Position numbers and translations under genes: made by a program | NCBI GenBank assembly: GCA_035762005.1 | Contig: DASTQA010000023.1 | Span: 5,894 to 69,893, forward strand | Source of the DNA: JAIBJN01 sp035762005 | Lineage (GTDB): Bacteria > Actinomycetota > Thermoleophilia > Gaiellales > Gaiellaceae | Length of the DNA: 64,000 bases | Direction of reading: 5' to 3' | Shown: positions 14,481-22,890 of the stretch, one piece after another | How the letters are laid out: each line of letters begins with the position of its first letter | Numbering within the stretch: the stretch's first letter is position 1 | The notes under the pieces: generated by a model | The model's input: the letters and a program-made list of their open reading frames with translations, nothing else | Told to the model about the DNA's origin: nothing | Database searches by the model: none

Positions 14481-15448
14481 GCCTCCTCGAGGTGCAGGAG
14501 CTCAACGTCTGGTTCGACCTCGCCTCGGGCGGCGAGCTCCACGCCGTCCAGGGGGTGAGCTTCGAGCTCGACGCCGGCGAGCGCTTCGGGCTCGTGGGCG
14601 AGTCCGGCTGCGGGAAGACGACCGCGATCCTCGCGCTCATGGGGCTCCTCCCGCCGAACGCGTCGGTGGCGGGCCAAGTCCTCCTCGAGGGCGAGGACGT
14701 CCTCGCGCGCGGCGAGCGGACCGTCGCGCCGCACCGCTGGCGCGACGTGGCGATGGTCTTCCAGGGCGCCATGAACGCCTTCAACCCGGTGAAGCGGATC
14801 GGCGAGCAGATCGTCGAGCCGATGGAGCTCCACGGCGTGGCGCAGGGCCGCGAGGCACGCCGGCAGGCCGGCGAGCTCCTCGAGCGCGTCGGCATCCCCG
14901 CCGAGCGCGCCGCGAGGTACCCGCACGAGTTCTCGGGCGGCATGCGCCAGCGCGCGGCGATCGCGATGGCGCTCGCCTGCCAGCCGAAGATCCTGCTCGC
15001 CGACGAGCCGACGACCGCGCTCGACGTGATGGTGCAGGCGCAGATCCTGGAGCTGCTCGTCGCGCTCGCGCACGACTTCGGCCTCGCGCTCGTCCTCGTC
15101 ACGCACGACCTTCCCGTCGTCGCGCAGGTCTGCGACCGCGCCGCGGTCATGTACGCGGGCGAGATCGTCGAGGCCGGCCCGACCGACGCGCTCTTCCACG
15201 AGCCCCGGCATCCCTACACGCGGCTGCTCTTCGCCGCGACGCCCGATCTCTACGGCGAGGAGCCCGTGGCGTCGATCCCGGGGACGCCGCCGCGGCTCGA
15301 CCGGCCGATCGTGGGCTGTCCCTTCCGCCCGCGCTGCGACCGCGCGTTCGCGCCCTGCGGGGACGTGCACCCGCCCCTCAAGGCCGTCGCGCCTGCGCGC
15401 GTCGCCGCCTGCCACCTGAACGACGTGCCCGAGGCGGTCGCGAGCTGA
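14477..15448 (+). CDS. Peptide ABC transporter ATPase, DppD/OppD-like
   Basis: 323 residues with Walker A GESGCGKT, Q loop, signature FSGGMRQR, Walker B ILLADEPT and switch H (VTHDL). The oligopeptide-transporter C-terminal domain has its cysteine motif (GCPFRPRC...CGDVHPP...ACHL), which binds a 4Fe-4S cluster in some DppD proteins. It powers the importer together with the following ATPase. GTG start in a GTGA overlap. The MVFQGAMNAFNPVKRI block is typical of the D-type subunit. Confidence 0.93.
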   Translation: MSLLEVQELNVWFDLASGGELHAVQGVSFELDAGERFGLVGESGCGKTTAILALMGLLPPNASVAGQVLLEGEDVLARGERTVAPHRWRDVAMVFQGAMNAFNPVKRIGEQIVEPMELHGVAQGREARRQAGELLERVGIPAERAARYPHEFSGGMRQRAAIAMALACQPKILLADEPTTALDVMVQAQILELLVALAHDFGLALVLVTHDLPVVAQVCDRAAVMYAGEIVEAGPTDALFHEPRHPYTRLLFAATPDLYGEEPVASIPGTPPRLDRPIVGCPFRPRCDRAFAPCGDVHPPLKAVAPARVAACHLNDVPEAVAS

Positions 15449-16449
15449 GCGGCGGGAACGGCGCGGCGCCGCTTCTCGAGGTCGAGGGCCTCGTCACCCG
15501 CTACCCGGTTCCGCGCGGGCTCGTGGGCGTGCTCGCGCGCGAGCCGCGCCGCTTCGTGCACGCGGTCGAAGGGGTCTCCTTCGTCCTGCGCAGGGGCGAG
15601 ATGCTCGCCCTCGTCGGCGAGTCGGGCTGCGGGAAGACGACGACCGCCCACACCATCCTGCGGCTCGTGGAGGCCGACGCCGGCTCCATCCGCTTCGACG
15701 GGACCGACATCTCGGCGCTCGGCAGCGGCGACCTGCGGCCCCTGCGGCGCCGGATGCAGATGATCTACCAGGACCCGTACGAGTCCCTCGACCCCCGCTT
15801 CCGCGTCCGCCGGACGCTCGAGGAGCCCCTCGAGGTGCACGGGATCGGCTCGCGGAGCGAGCGGCGACAGGAGGCCGAGCAGGCGCTTCGCCTGACCGGC
15901 CTCGACCCGCCCGAGCTCTTCCTCGACCGCTATCCGCACGAGCTCTCCGGCGGCCAGCGCCAGCGCGTGGCGATCGCGGCGAGCCTCGTCCTCCATCCCG
16001 ACCTGCTCGTCGCCGACGAGCCCGTCTCGATGCTCGACGTGTCCGTGCGGGCGGGCATCCTCGAGATCCTCGACGACCTCCGCCGGCACGGGCTCGGGAT
16101 CCTCATGATCACGCACGACCTCTCCACGGCGGCACGCTTCGCCGACCGGATCGCCGTCATGTACCTCGGCCGCATCGTCGAGGAAGGGCCCTCGCGCGAG
16201 GTCGTGGACAACCCGCAGCACCCGTACACGAAGGCGCTCCTCTCGGTCGTGCCGAAGCGCGACCCGCGTCAGCGCTCCCGGCCGGAGATCCTCCGGGGCG
16301 AGACGCCGAACCCGGTCGAGGTCCCGCCCGGGTGCCGGTTCCACCCACGCTGCCCGATCGCGATTCCGGAGTGCAGGGAGATCGACCCGGAGCTCCGCGA
16401 GCCCTCCGACGCCCGCCCGGGCCACCGGGCGGCCTGCATCCGCACGTGA
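15445..16449 (+). CDS. Peptide ABC transporter ATPase, DppF/OppF-like, probable CTG start
   Basis: 334 residues if read from CTG 15445. The first ATG/GTG/TTG in frame is GTG 15523, but beginning there would delete the first beta strand and the substrate-family insert (PLLEVEGLVTRYPVPRG...) that all OppF proteins have. No other usual start exists in frame. The CTG lies in CTGA overlapping the upstream stop exactly like the ATGA/GTGA junctions of this operon, so translational coupling from CTG is favoured. Walker A GESGCGKT, signature LSGGQRQR, Walker B LLVADEPVS, H loop ITHDL and the C-terminal cysteine motif are intact. Confidence 0.85.
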   Translation: MSGGNGAAPLLEVEGLVTRYPVPRGLVGVLAREPRRFVHAVEGVSFVLRRGEMLALVGESGCGKTTTAHTILRLVEADAGSIRFDGTDISALGSGDLRPLRRRMQMIYQDPYESLDPRFRVRRTLEEPLEVHGIGSRSERRQEAEQALRLTGLDPPELFLDRYPHELSGGQRQRVAIAASLVLHPDLLVADEPVSMLDVSVRAGILEILDDLRRHGLGILMITHDLSTAARFADRIAVMYLGRIVEEGPSREVVDNPQHPYTKALLSVVPKRDPRQRSRPEILRGETPNPVEVPPGCRFHPRCPIAIPECREIDPELREPSDARPGHRAACIRT

Positions 16450-18056
16450 ACGCCGACGTCGTCCTCACAGGCGCATCCGTCTTCGCGCCGGGCCGCCCCG
16501 AGGCCGTCGCCCTGCGCGCCGGCCGCGTCGCGGCGGTCGGGACGGCCCGAGAGGCGCGCGACTGGGCCGGCCCGGACACGCGCGTGCTCGAGCTCGAGGG
16601 GCGGACGGTCCTCCCGGGCTTCCAGGACGCGCATCTCCACCCTCCGAGCGGCGGACTCGCGTCCATGCAGTGCTACCTCTTCGACGCCGAGACGCGGGAG
16701 CAGTGCCTCGAGGCCGTCGCCCGCTACGCCGCGGAGCGTCCGCAGCTCGAGTGGATCGTCGGCGGCGGCTGGTCGATCGACTCCTTCCCGGGCGGGACGC
16801 CGAGCCGGGCCGACCTCGACGCCGTCGTCCCCGACCGGCCGGTCTTCCTCGACAACCGCGACGGGCACGGCGGCTGGGTGAACTCGCGCGCGCTCGAGCT
16901 GGCCGGCGTGACCGCGGCGACGCCCGACCCGCCCGACGGCCGCATCGAGCGCGGGCCGTCCGGCGACGCGCAGGGGACGCTGCACGAGGGCGCCATGACG
17001 CTCGTGACGCGCCTCCTGCCGCCGACCTCGCAGGCGGAGTGGGAAGAGGCGATCCTCCGTGCCCAGGCGGAGCTCCACGCGCTCGGGATCACGGCCTGGC
17101 AGGACGCGTCCGTCGGGCCCGACACGTACCCCGCCTACCTCACGCTCGCCGAGCGTGGGGCCCTGACGATGCGGATGGAGGGGAACCTCCTCTGGGAGCG
17201 CGGCCGCGACGACGGCCAGCTCGAGGAGCTCGTCACGCGCCGGGACGGAGGCTCGGCCGGCCGGCTCCGGCTGCGCGGGGCGAAGATCTTCGTCGACGGC
17301 GTGCTCGAGAACTTCACCGGCGCCGTCATCGAGCCCTACGTGGGCACGGAGAACAAGGGCCTCTCCATGCACGACCCCGAGGAGCTGGCCGCGATCGTCA
17401 CCGCCCTCGACCGGAACGGCTTCCAGGTGCACATGCACACGATCGGCGACCGCGCCGTGCGCGAGGCGCTCGACGCGACCGAGGCGGCGCGGCGCGCGAA
17501 CGGTCCGCGTGACCGTCGCTTCCACCTCGCCCACGTCCAGCTCGTGCATCCCGACGACCTCCCCCGCTTCGCGGAGCTCGGCGTCGTCGCGAACGTGTCG
17601 CCCTACTGGGCTTGCCGGAGCGGCTACGTCACGGACCTGACCGAGCCGTTCATCGGCCCCGAGCGCTCCGCGCGCATGTACCCCTTCGGCAGCCTGCGCC
17701 GTGCGGGCGCCCGCCTCGCCTTCGGGAGCGACTGGACGGTCTCGACGCCGAACCCGCTCCTCGAGATCGAGGTCGCCGTGACGCGCGCCCCTCCGGACGA
17801 CCGGGGCGCCGAGCCGCTCCTCCCCGGCGAGGCGCTCGATCTCGAGACCGCGCTCGAGACGTTCTCGGCCGGCTCGGCCTACGTCAACTTCCTCGACGAG
17901 GAGACGGGCACGATCGAGCCCGGCAAGCTCGCCGACCTCGTCGTCCTCGACCGCGACGTCCTCGACCCGGGAGCGGGCCCGATCGGCGACGCCGGCGTGC
18001 TCCTCACGCTCGTCGAGGGCGAGGCCGTCCACGCGGCGCCCGAGCTCGGCTGGTAG
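16446..18056 (+). CDS. Amidohydrolase-3 family metal-dependent hydrolase (YtcJ-like)
   Basis: 536 residues. The HxH metal motif is DAHLHP (about 60-65), a further His pair occurs in HMHTIGDRAVREA and HLAHVQLVHPDD, and the final Asp in LAFGSDWTVSTPNPL. This is the TIM-barrel amidohydrolase-3 layout, which includes YtcJ, D-aminoacylases and exoenzyme-like proteins acting on amides. No signal peptide. GTG start overlaps the OppF stop (GTGA), making it the last gene of the peptide operon; it converges on the AAA ATPase gene with only 4 bases between. It probably hydrolyses a product released by the other enzymes of the operon. Confidence 0.88.
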   Translation: MNADVVLTGASVFAPGRPEAVALRAGRVAAVGTAREARDWAGPDTRVLELEGRTVLPGFQDAHLHPPSGGLASMQCYLFDAETREQCLEAVARYAAERPQLEWIVGGGWSIDSFPGGTPSRADLDAVVPDRPVFLDNRDGHGGWVNSRALELAGVTAATPDPPDGRIERGPSGDAQGTLHEGAMTLVTRLLPPTSQAEWEEAILRAQAELHALGITAWQDASVGPDTYPAYLTLAERGALTMRMEGNLLWERGRDDGQLEELVTRRDGGSAGRLRLRGAKIFVDGVLENFTGAVIEPYVGTENKGLSMHDPEELAAIVTALDRNGFQVHMHTIGDRAVREALDATEAARRANGPRDRRFHLAHVQLVHPDDLPRFAELGVVANVSPYWACRSGYVTDLTEPFIGPERSARMYPFGSLRRAGARLAFGSDWTVSTPNPLLEIEVAVTRAPPDDRGAEPLLPGEALDLETALETFSAGSAYVNFLDEETGTIEPGKLADLVVLDRDVLDPGAGPIGDAGVLLTLVEGEAVHAAPELGW

Positions 18057-18060
18057 GGCC

Positions 18061-19242
18061 TCACCCGCCGCGGAGCTCGCCGGCGACGCCGTAGCTCTCC
18101 TGCTCGCGCCGGAGCCAGTCGGCGAAGAAGGGCTCGATGATGCGGTAGTCGCCCTCCCGGCCACGGCCGACGATCTCCTTCGTCACGAGCGCGCCGATCG
18201 CGCGCTGGAGCGTCGCCTTCGCCGGCAGGTCGTGGCGCTCGGCGTAGCCGGCCGCGTAGATCGAGCCCGTCGGCTCGTCCGCGAGCGCCAGCATGAGGAG
18301 CCGCTGAGCGTGAGGAGCGTCGTCCCAGAGGTTCGCGAAGTGGTTGTGCTCGGAGCGGAGCGCCTGCTCGACCGCGTGCTCGACGTCGGCGAGACGGGCG
18401 AAGTGCCCGCGCGGAACGAGCTCCCAGAGGAAGTACGCGAGCTCCTGCGTCCCGTAGGGATGGCCGCCCGTCGCCTCGAGCACCCGCGCGAGCGCCTCGT
18501 CGTCGATGCCCTTCTCCGTCTCGTCGAAGCGCTCGCGGAGAAAGGCCGCGAAGGCGGCGGGCTCGATCGGCCCGATCTCGAGGCGCTTCGCGCTCCGCCA
18601 GAACGGCTCGTTCGCGTCCTCGAAGATCCGCTCGAGGACGTGCCGCTTGCTCCCGAGGTAGACGTGACCGACCTGCGGCTGGGACTGGAAGACGGCGCGC
18701 ATGAGGTTCGGGAAGCCCGGATCGAGCGAGAGCACCTCCTGGAACTCGTCGAAGACGAGGACGACGCGCCGACCGCGCTCCGTCGCGATCCGCCCGGGGA
18801 GGGCGAGGAGCGCCTCGATCGTCTCGTCGATCTCGGCCCGCCGGCGGCCTGCGTGGAAGGTGAAGCGGAGGCTCGCGTCGATCGGGTCGACCTCCATCGT
18901 CGGCGTGACGCGGAGGCCGCGGAAGAGGCCCGCCGCGCGCTCGACCGCTCCGCCGACGACGCCGTGGAGGTCGCTGTAGATCGACTTCGCGAGCGCCGCT
19001 GCCAGCCGCTCCTTCGTCGGCGTCTTCATGAGGTCGCAGTAGCCGACGAGGACCCCCTCGCGCATCGCCTCCTGTGCCGCCCGCAGGACGAGGGACGACT
19101 TGCCGTAGCGCCTCGGCGCGAAGACGAGGACGTCCTGGCCGTTGCGCATGTCGCGCTTCAGCTCGTCGAGCTCGGCCTCCCGGTCCGTGAACGCCCGGTC
19201 GAGGGCGAGGGCGCCGAACGTGAAAGGGTTCGTATGCGGCAC
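18061..19242 (-). CDS. AAA-type ATPase with C-terminal winged helix (ATPase_2-like)
   Basis: 393 residues. Walker A is APRRYGKS (42-49), Walker B LVFDEFQEV (162-170), and there is a sensor-like KRHVLERIFED segment. The C-terminal ~80 residues (LQRAIGALVTKEIVGRGREGDYRIIEPFFADWL) look like a winged helix. This matches the archaeal/bacterial ATPase_2 group of STAND-related P-loop proteins, whose function is mostly unknown; some are linked to mobile elements or defence. GTG start lies within a palindrome (19231-19265). It is alone on its strand, and repeats fill the region upstream. Confidence 0.8.
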   Translation of the reverse strand: MPHTNPFTFGALALDRAFTDREAELDELKRDMRNGQDVLVFAPRRYGKSSLVLRAAQEAMREGVLVGYCDLMKTPTKERLAAALAKSIYSDLHGVVGGAVERAAGLFRGLRVTPTMEVDPIDASLRFTFHAGRRRAEIDETIEALLALPGRIATERGRRVVLVFDEFQEVLSLDPGFPNLMRAVFQSQPQVGHVYLGSKRHVLERIFEDANEPFWRSAKRLEIGPIEPAAFAAFLRERFDETEKGIDDEALARVLEATGGHPYGTQELAYFLWELVPRGHFARLADVEHAVEQALRSEHNHFANLWDDAPHAQRLLMLALADEPTGSIYAAGYAERHDLPAKATLQRAIGALVTKEIVGRGREGDYRIIEPFFADWLRREQESYGVAGELRGG

Positions 19243-19265
19243 TGCATTATGCAGTGTGGCATACG
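19231..19265. repeat. Palindrome overlapping the AAA ATPase start codon
   Basis: Inner perfect arms CACTGCAT/ATGCAGTG (19240-19256, single central T) are flanked after a 2-base mismatch by CGTATGC (19231) and GCATACG (19259). The GTG start of the ATPase is inside the left inner arm. It could be an operator for autoregulation or a structured 5' end. Confidence 0.6.
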
Positions 19266-19306
19266 GCCCGGCGCCCGCGGGTGCAGAGTTTCCAGAACCC
19301 GACCTT

Positions 19307-19321
19307 GTGACACTGTGTCAC
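19307..19321. repeat. Palindromic repeat copy 1, GTGACAC-N-GTGTCAC
   Basis: A 15 bp perfect palindrome with central T. It is one of four copies of the same core in the window, arranged as two pairs. This copy is 66 bp (centre to centre) from copy 2 in the same intergenic region. Confidence 0.75.
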
Positions 19322-19371
19322 TCGGTCGGAACCTCGTCGGCGAGGGGCGCTCGGTGCCGCGCCGGATCACA

Positions 19372-19388
19372 AGTGACACCGTGTCACT
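19372..19388. repeat. Palindromic repeat copy 2, AGTGACAC-N-GTGTCACT
   Basis: A 17 bp perfect palindrome with central C, sharing its core with copies at 19307, 41702 and 41780. It lies between the AAA ATPase and the Rieske ferredoxin genes. Confidence 0.75.
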
Positions 19389-19395
19389 AGGGGCC

Positions 19396-19430
19396 GGTAT
19401 GCGGGTTTGCGTCCTCGTCTGTTGCATACC
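19396..19430. repeat. Inverted repeat GGTATGC-N21-GCATACC
   Basis: The same GTATGC half-sites that flank the 19231-19265 palindrome occur again here as an inverted pair. The intergenic region 19243-19468 thus has two GTATGC pairs enclosing two GTGACAC palindromes. Confidence 0.55.
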
Positions 19431-19468
19431 GCGTCACGACCGGAGCGCCGGGAGAAGGGCGGCGTGGG

Positions 19469-19819
19469 CTACGCCCGCAGCAGCACGCGACCGTCCTCGA
19501 CGCGGGCCGGGTACACCGCGGCGCGCAGGGTTGGCTCGTCGAGGCACGCGCCCGTGTCGAGGTCGAACTCCCAGCCGTGCCAGGGACAGCGGAGGACCCG
19601 GCGACCGGCGAGCTCGTAGACGCCCGGGTCGCCCGCCACGCGCTCCAGGACGCTCCCCAGGCAGAGGGGCCCGCCGTGGTGCGGACAGCGGTTGCGGATC
19701 CCGTGGAGGGCGCCGTCGGGCTCGGCGACGACGCCGACCTCGCGGCCGCCGACCCTCGCGACCACGCGCCCGTCGCGCTCGAGCTCCGCGAGGGAGCCCA
19801 CGTCGTGCCACTCAGCCAC
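19469..19819 (-). CDS. Rieske [2Fe-2S] ferredoxin-like protein
   Basis: 116 residues forming a single Rieske domain. The cluster ligands are in NRCPHHGGPLC (C-x-H) and RCPWHGWEFD (C-x2-H). Small stand-alone Rieske proteins act as electron carriers or as NirD/HcaC-like subunits. GTG start overlaps the upstream amidohydrolase stop by 8 bases, so it ends a four-gene operon headed by a TMADH-like flavoprotein; it may be an electron partner of that enzyme or of an oxygenase elsewhere. No signal peptide, so cytoplasmic. Confidence 0.85.
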   Translation of the reverse strand: MAEWHDVGSLAELERDGRVVARVGGREVGVVAEPDGALHGIRNRCPHHGGPLCLGSVLERVAGDPGVYELAGRRVLRCPWHGWEFDLDTGACLDEPTLRAAVYPARVEDGRVLLRA

Positions 19820-20888
19820 GCGCGGGGAGGGCGAGGCGCGCGGCGTAGAGGTCCGCGGCGTTGTCGTGCAGGACCTGCGCGCGCCAGGCCTCGGGCAGCC
19901 GCTTGACCATGAAGTCCGGGTCGTCGAAGTCCCAGTGCGGGTAGTCGGAGGCGAAGCAGAGGTTCCCGGGGGCGCCCGCGGCGGCGAGCATCGCGAAGAG
20001 CGTCTCGTCCGCTCCGTCGGTGTGCTCGAGCGGCTGGGTCGAGAAGCGGACGTGCTCGCGGGCGACCTCGCTCGGCTTGCGGTCGAGCCACGGCACCTCG
20101 CTCCGGAGCGCACGCCAGTTCGTGTCGAGGCGCCAGAGGATGCCCGGGAGCCAGGCGAGCCCGCCCTCCATCAGGAGCACCTGCAGGGTCGGGAAGCGCT
20201 CGAAGACGCCGTGGCAGAGGAGCGAGACGAGGTGGGCCATCGTGCTGCAGGCGGACCCGAGCGTGTGCCACTCGATGTAGAAGGTGACGGGGCCCGCCCC
20301 GCCGGGCGGAGCGGCGAGGCCCATTCCCTCGCCGCCCGTGTGGATCGCCACCGGGAGGCCGTGCTCGACCGCCGCCTCGAAGATGGGCAGGTAGCGCGGC
20401 TCGCCGTAGGGCCGGTCGGCGCCGCCGCACAGGAGGACCTGGACGAAGCGCTCGTCTGCCGCCGCGCGCCGGATCTCGGCCGCCGCCGCCTGCGGGTCCT
20501 GGGCGGGGCAGAGGATCGAGGCCCGCAGGCGCGGCTCCGCGTCCAGCCAGCGCTCGCGGAGCCACTCGTTGTGCGCCCGGGCGAGCTCGGCGGCGCGGTA
20601 CGGGCTCGGAATGAGCGAGACGAGCACGGCGTCGTCGCCGTTCAGGACGCCGATCTCCACGCCGCTCGGGTCGAGCAGCTCGCGGCGCACCGTCTCGACG
20701 TCGGCGGCCGGCGGGCGCCCGTTCTGCTCGACGTCCTGCCGGAACCAGGAGGACGGATGCGCCCAGGAGTAGCCCGGGAGCCCGAACGACGGCCCCTGCG
20801 CGCGGAACCAGTCTCGCTGCGCGGGATCGACGTACGCGAGCAGCTCCTCGGCGTCACCGATCTGCGGGTGGATGTCGCAGTCGATCAC
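19812..20888 (-). CDS. Amidohydrolase-2 (ACMSD-like) metal-dependent hydrolase
   Basis: 358 residues of the TIM-barrel amidohydrolase-2 family. The N-terminal metal motif is DCDIHP (residues 3-8), a middle His is in VAIHTGGEG, and the catalytic Asp in LCFASDYPHWDFDDPD. Relatives include aminocarboxymuconate-semialdehyde decarboxylase and resorcylate decarboxylases, as well as lactonases, so hydrolysis or decarboxylation are both possible. GTG start; 15 bp after the CocE-like gene and overlapping the Rieske gene. The substrate is probably related to that of the TMADH-like enzyme in the same operon. Confidence 0.85.
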   Translation of the reverse strand: MIDCDIHPQIGDAEELLAYVDPAQRDWFRAQGPSFGLPGYSWAHPSSWFRQDVEQNGRPPAADVETVRRELLDPSGVEIGVLNGDDAVLVSLIPSPYRAAELARAHNEWLRERWLDAEPRLRASILCPAQDPQAAAAEIRRAAADERFVQVLLCGGADRPYGEPRYLPIFEAAVEHGLPVAIHTGGEGMGLAAPPGGAGPVTFYIEWHTLGSACSTMAHLVSLLCHGVFERFPTLQVLLMEGGLAWLPGILWRLDTNWRALRSEVPWLDRKPSEVAREHVRFSTQPLEHTDGADETLFAMLAAAGAPGNLCFASDYPHWDFDDPDFMVKRLPEAWRAQVLHDNAADLYAARLALPARG

Positions 20889-20903
20889 GCCGCCAACCCT
20901 ACG

Positions 20904-22889
20904 TCAGACGTGGTCGCGCGGGAACCCGTGCGTCCACGTGCGGGCGAAGATCCGCGTCGCGCCCTCGTACACGTCCAGCTGGGTCGTCACGTGGAAGGCC
21001 TCCGCGTCCGCCGTCATCGCGCTCGTCACCTCCGAGAGCATGCTCCAGTCCCCCCGCGCCATCCCGGAGGTCGCGTGGAAGCGCACGGCCGCCGAGAGCG
21101 GGTCGCCGTCGCGGACGGAGTACACCGTGTGGCTCGTGTCCGAGGTCTCGAGCCCGCTCGCGAGCAGACGCTGGACGCCGCCGAGGTCCCAGTCGAAGAC
21201 CTGCTCGACGAGCCCGGTGGCGAGGTCGCGCCGGAGGAAGCGCCCGCCGGGGCCCGCGGCGACCGCCTCGACGGGAAGCGGCGCCGAGTGCTCGGGCTCC
21301 GCGAAGGGCCGCAGGCGCTCGTCCTCGGGCCGCCTCTGCCGTTCCGGCAGCTCCAGCGTGCCCGAGAAGAGGGTGAGCCGCACCGGCTCGGGCGACGGCC
21401 AGGCCCACGGCCAGTACGTCGGCGAGACCGCCACGCGCAGCCGGTGCCCGGCCGGGAACGAGTGAGCGGCGACGTCGAGCGGGACGCGCACCTCGTACCG
21501 GCGGCCCGGCTCGAGGGCGACCGGGCGCTCGTGGCTCTCGCGGTGCGCCAGGTTCAGGAGCCCGCGCGTGACGAGGGCCGAGGTTCCGTCCGGGAAGACG
21601 TCGCAGACGCGCACGGCCACGAGCGCGCTCGGGCGGTCGACGGCGAGCTCGAGCGTCGCCGCGGGAAAGCCGAGGATCTCGAGCGGCTCGGGGAGCGGCT
21701 CGGAGTCGAACGCGAGTGAGAGGGCGTCGTCGGGCCGCTGGTCGCCCGCGAGATCGGACTGGCCCTCGGAGGTCCAGACGCCGGCCTCCGCCCCGTTCGC
21801 CTGGACGCCGAGGAGGGTGCGCGGCCCCTCGAGCGGGAGCCTCCAGGCGCGGCGCCCGACGTTCGCCGACGGCCACTCCGGCTCGGCCACCCAGCGACCC
21901 GGCCGAAGCTCGTAGCCCGGCCGGGGCTCGACGGACTCCTGCATCCAGACGCGCAGCATCGGTTCGTCCATGACCCCGTTCTCCTCGCCCTTGAGCCAGT
22001 GGTCGAACCAGCGGACGCACTCCTGGAGGAAGCCGATCGACGGGCCCGGGAGCGCGTCGTCGGGAAAGGCGTGCGCCCAGGGGCCGATCAGCCCCTTCCG
22101 CGGCGCCGAGAGGCCGGCGAGCAGGCGCGGGACGGCGTTCGTGTAGCCGTCGGCGAAGCCGCCGACCGCGTAGACCGGGCACTCGATCGCCGCGTAGTCC
22201 TCGCACACCGACCCGTGCCGCCAGTACCCGTCGCGGCGCTGGTGGGCGAGCCAGGGCTCGATCCAGGGCGTCAGCGTCTCCAGCCGCTCGAGCCAGGTCT
22301 CGCGCCAGCCCTCGCCGTAGAGACGCGGGTCGGGAGGGCGCGCGTTCCACGTCAGCATCGAGCCCGCCCAGTGGAGCATGTCGAGCGCGAGCACGCAGCC
22401 GCCGCGGTAGTGCACGTCGTCGGCGTAGCGGTCGTCCGTCGAGCAGAGCGTGACGATCGCCCCGAGCCCCGGCGGGCGGCGGGCGGCGACCTGGAGCGCG
22501 TTGAAGCCGCCCCAGGAGATGCCCCACATGCCGAGCCGCCCGCTGCACCAGGGCTGGGCGGCGAGCCAGGCGAGCACCTCGAGCGCGTCCTCCTGCTCCT
22601 GCTCGGTGTACTCGTCGGCGATGATCCCGTCCGACTCGCCCGTCCCGCGCAGATCCACACGGACGGCCGCGTACCCGAAGCCGGCGAGGTAGGGCTGGCG
22701 GGCGGCGTCGCGGATCGCCGTGCCGTCGCTCTTCCGGTACGGGAGGAACTCGAGGATCGCCGGCACGGGGTCGGCCTCGGCGTCCTCGGGGAGCCAGATC
22801 CGCGCCGCGAGCCGCGTCCCGTCCGCGAGCGGGATCCACGTGTGCTCGATCTCCCGGACCCGCCGGGGGAACTCCGTCCGGACGCCCAC
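20904..22889 (-). CDS. CocE/NonD family serine hydrolase (S15-like)
   Basis: 661 residues. Nucleophile S125 is in GMWGISWGGFN, the acid is in GGFADGYTN and the histidine in GPWAHAFPDD, the alpha/beta-hydrolase triad of the CocE/X-Pro dipeptidyl peptidase family. A C-terminal jelly-roll domain (about 370-650) is present, with VPLDVAAHSFPAGHRLRVAVSPTYWPWAWPSP. No signal peptide, so cytoplasmic. Family members hydrolyse esters (cocaine), amides or peptides. GTG start; only 1 base separates it from the preceding TMADH-like gene, so they are co-transcribed. Confidence 0.88.
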   Translation of the reverse strand: MGVRTEFPRRVREIEHTWIPLADGTRLAARIWLPEDAEADPVPAILEFLPYRKSDGTAIRDAARQPYLAGFGYAAVRVDLRGTGESDGIIADEYTEQEQEDALEVLAWLAAQPWCSGRLGMWGISWGGFNALQVAARRPPGLGAIVTLCSTDDRYADDVHYRGGCVLALDMLHWAGSMLTWNARPPDPRLYGEGWRETWLERLETLTPWIEPWLAHQRRDGYWRHGSVCEDYAAIECPVYAVGGFADGYTNAVPRLLAGLSAPRKGLIGPWAHAFPDDALPGPSIGFLQECVRWFDHWLKGEENGVMDEPMLRVWMQESVEPRPGYELRPGRWVAEPEWPSANVGRRAWRLPLEGPRTLLGVQANGAEAGVWTSEGQSDLAGDQRPDDALSLAFDSEPLPEPLEILGFPAATLELAVDRPSALVAVRVCDVFPDGTSALVTRGLLNLAHRESHERPVALEPGRRYEVRVPLDVAAHSFPAGHRLRVAVSPTYWPWAWPSPEPVRLTLFSGTLELPERQRRPEDERLRPFAEPEHSAPLPVEAVAAGPGGRFLRRDLATGLVEQVFDWDLGGVQRLLASGLETSDTSHTVYSVRDGDPLSAAVRFHATSGMARGDWSMLSEVTSAMTADAEAFHVTTQLDVYEGATRIFARTWTHGFPRDHV

Positions 22890-22890
22890 G

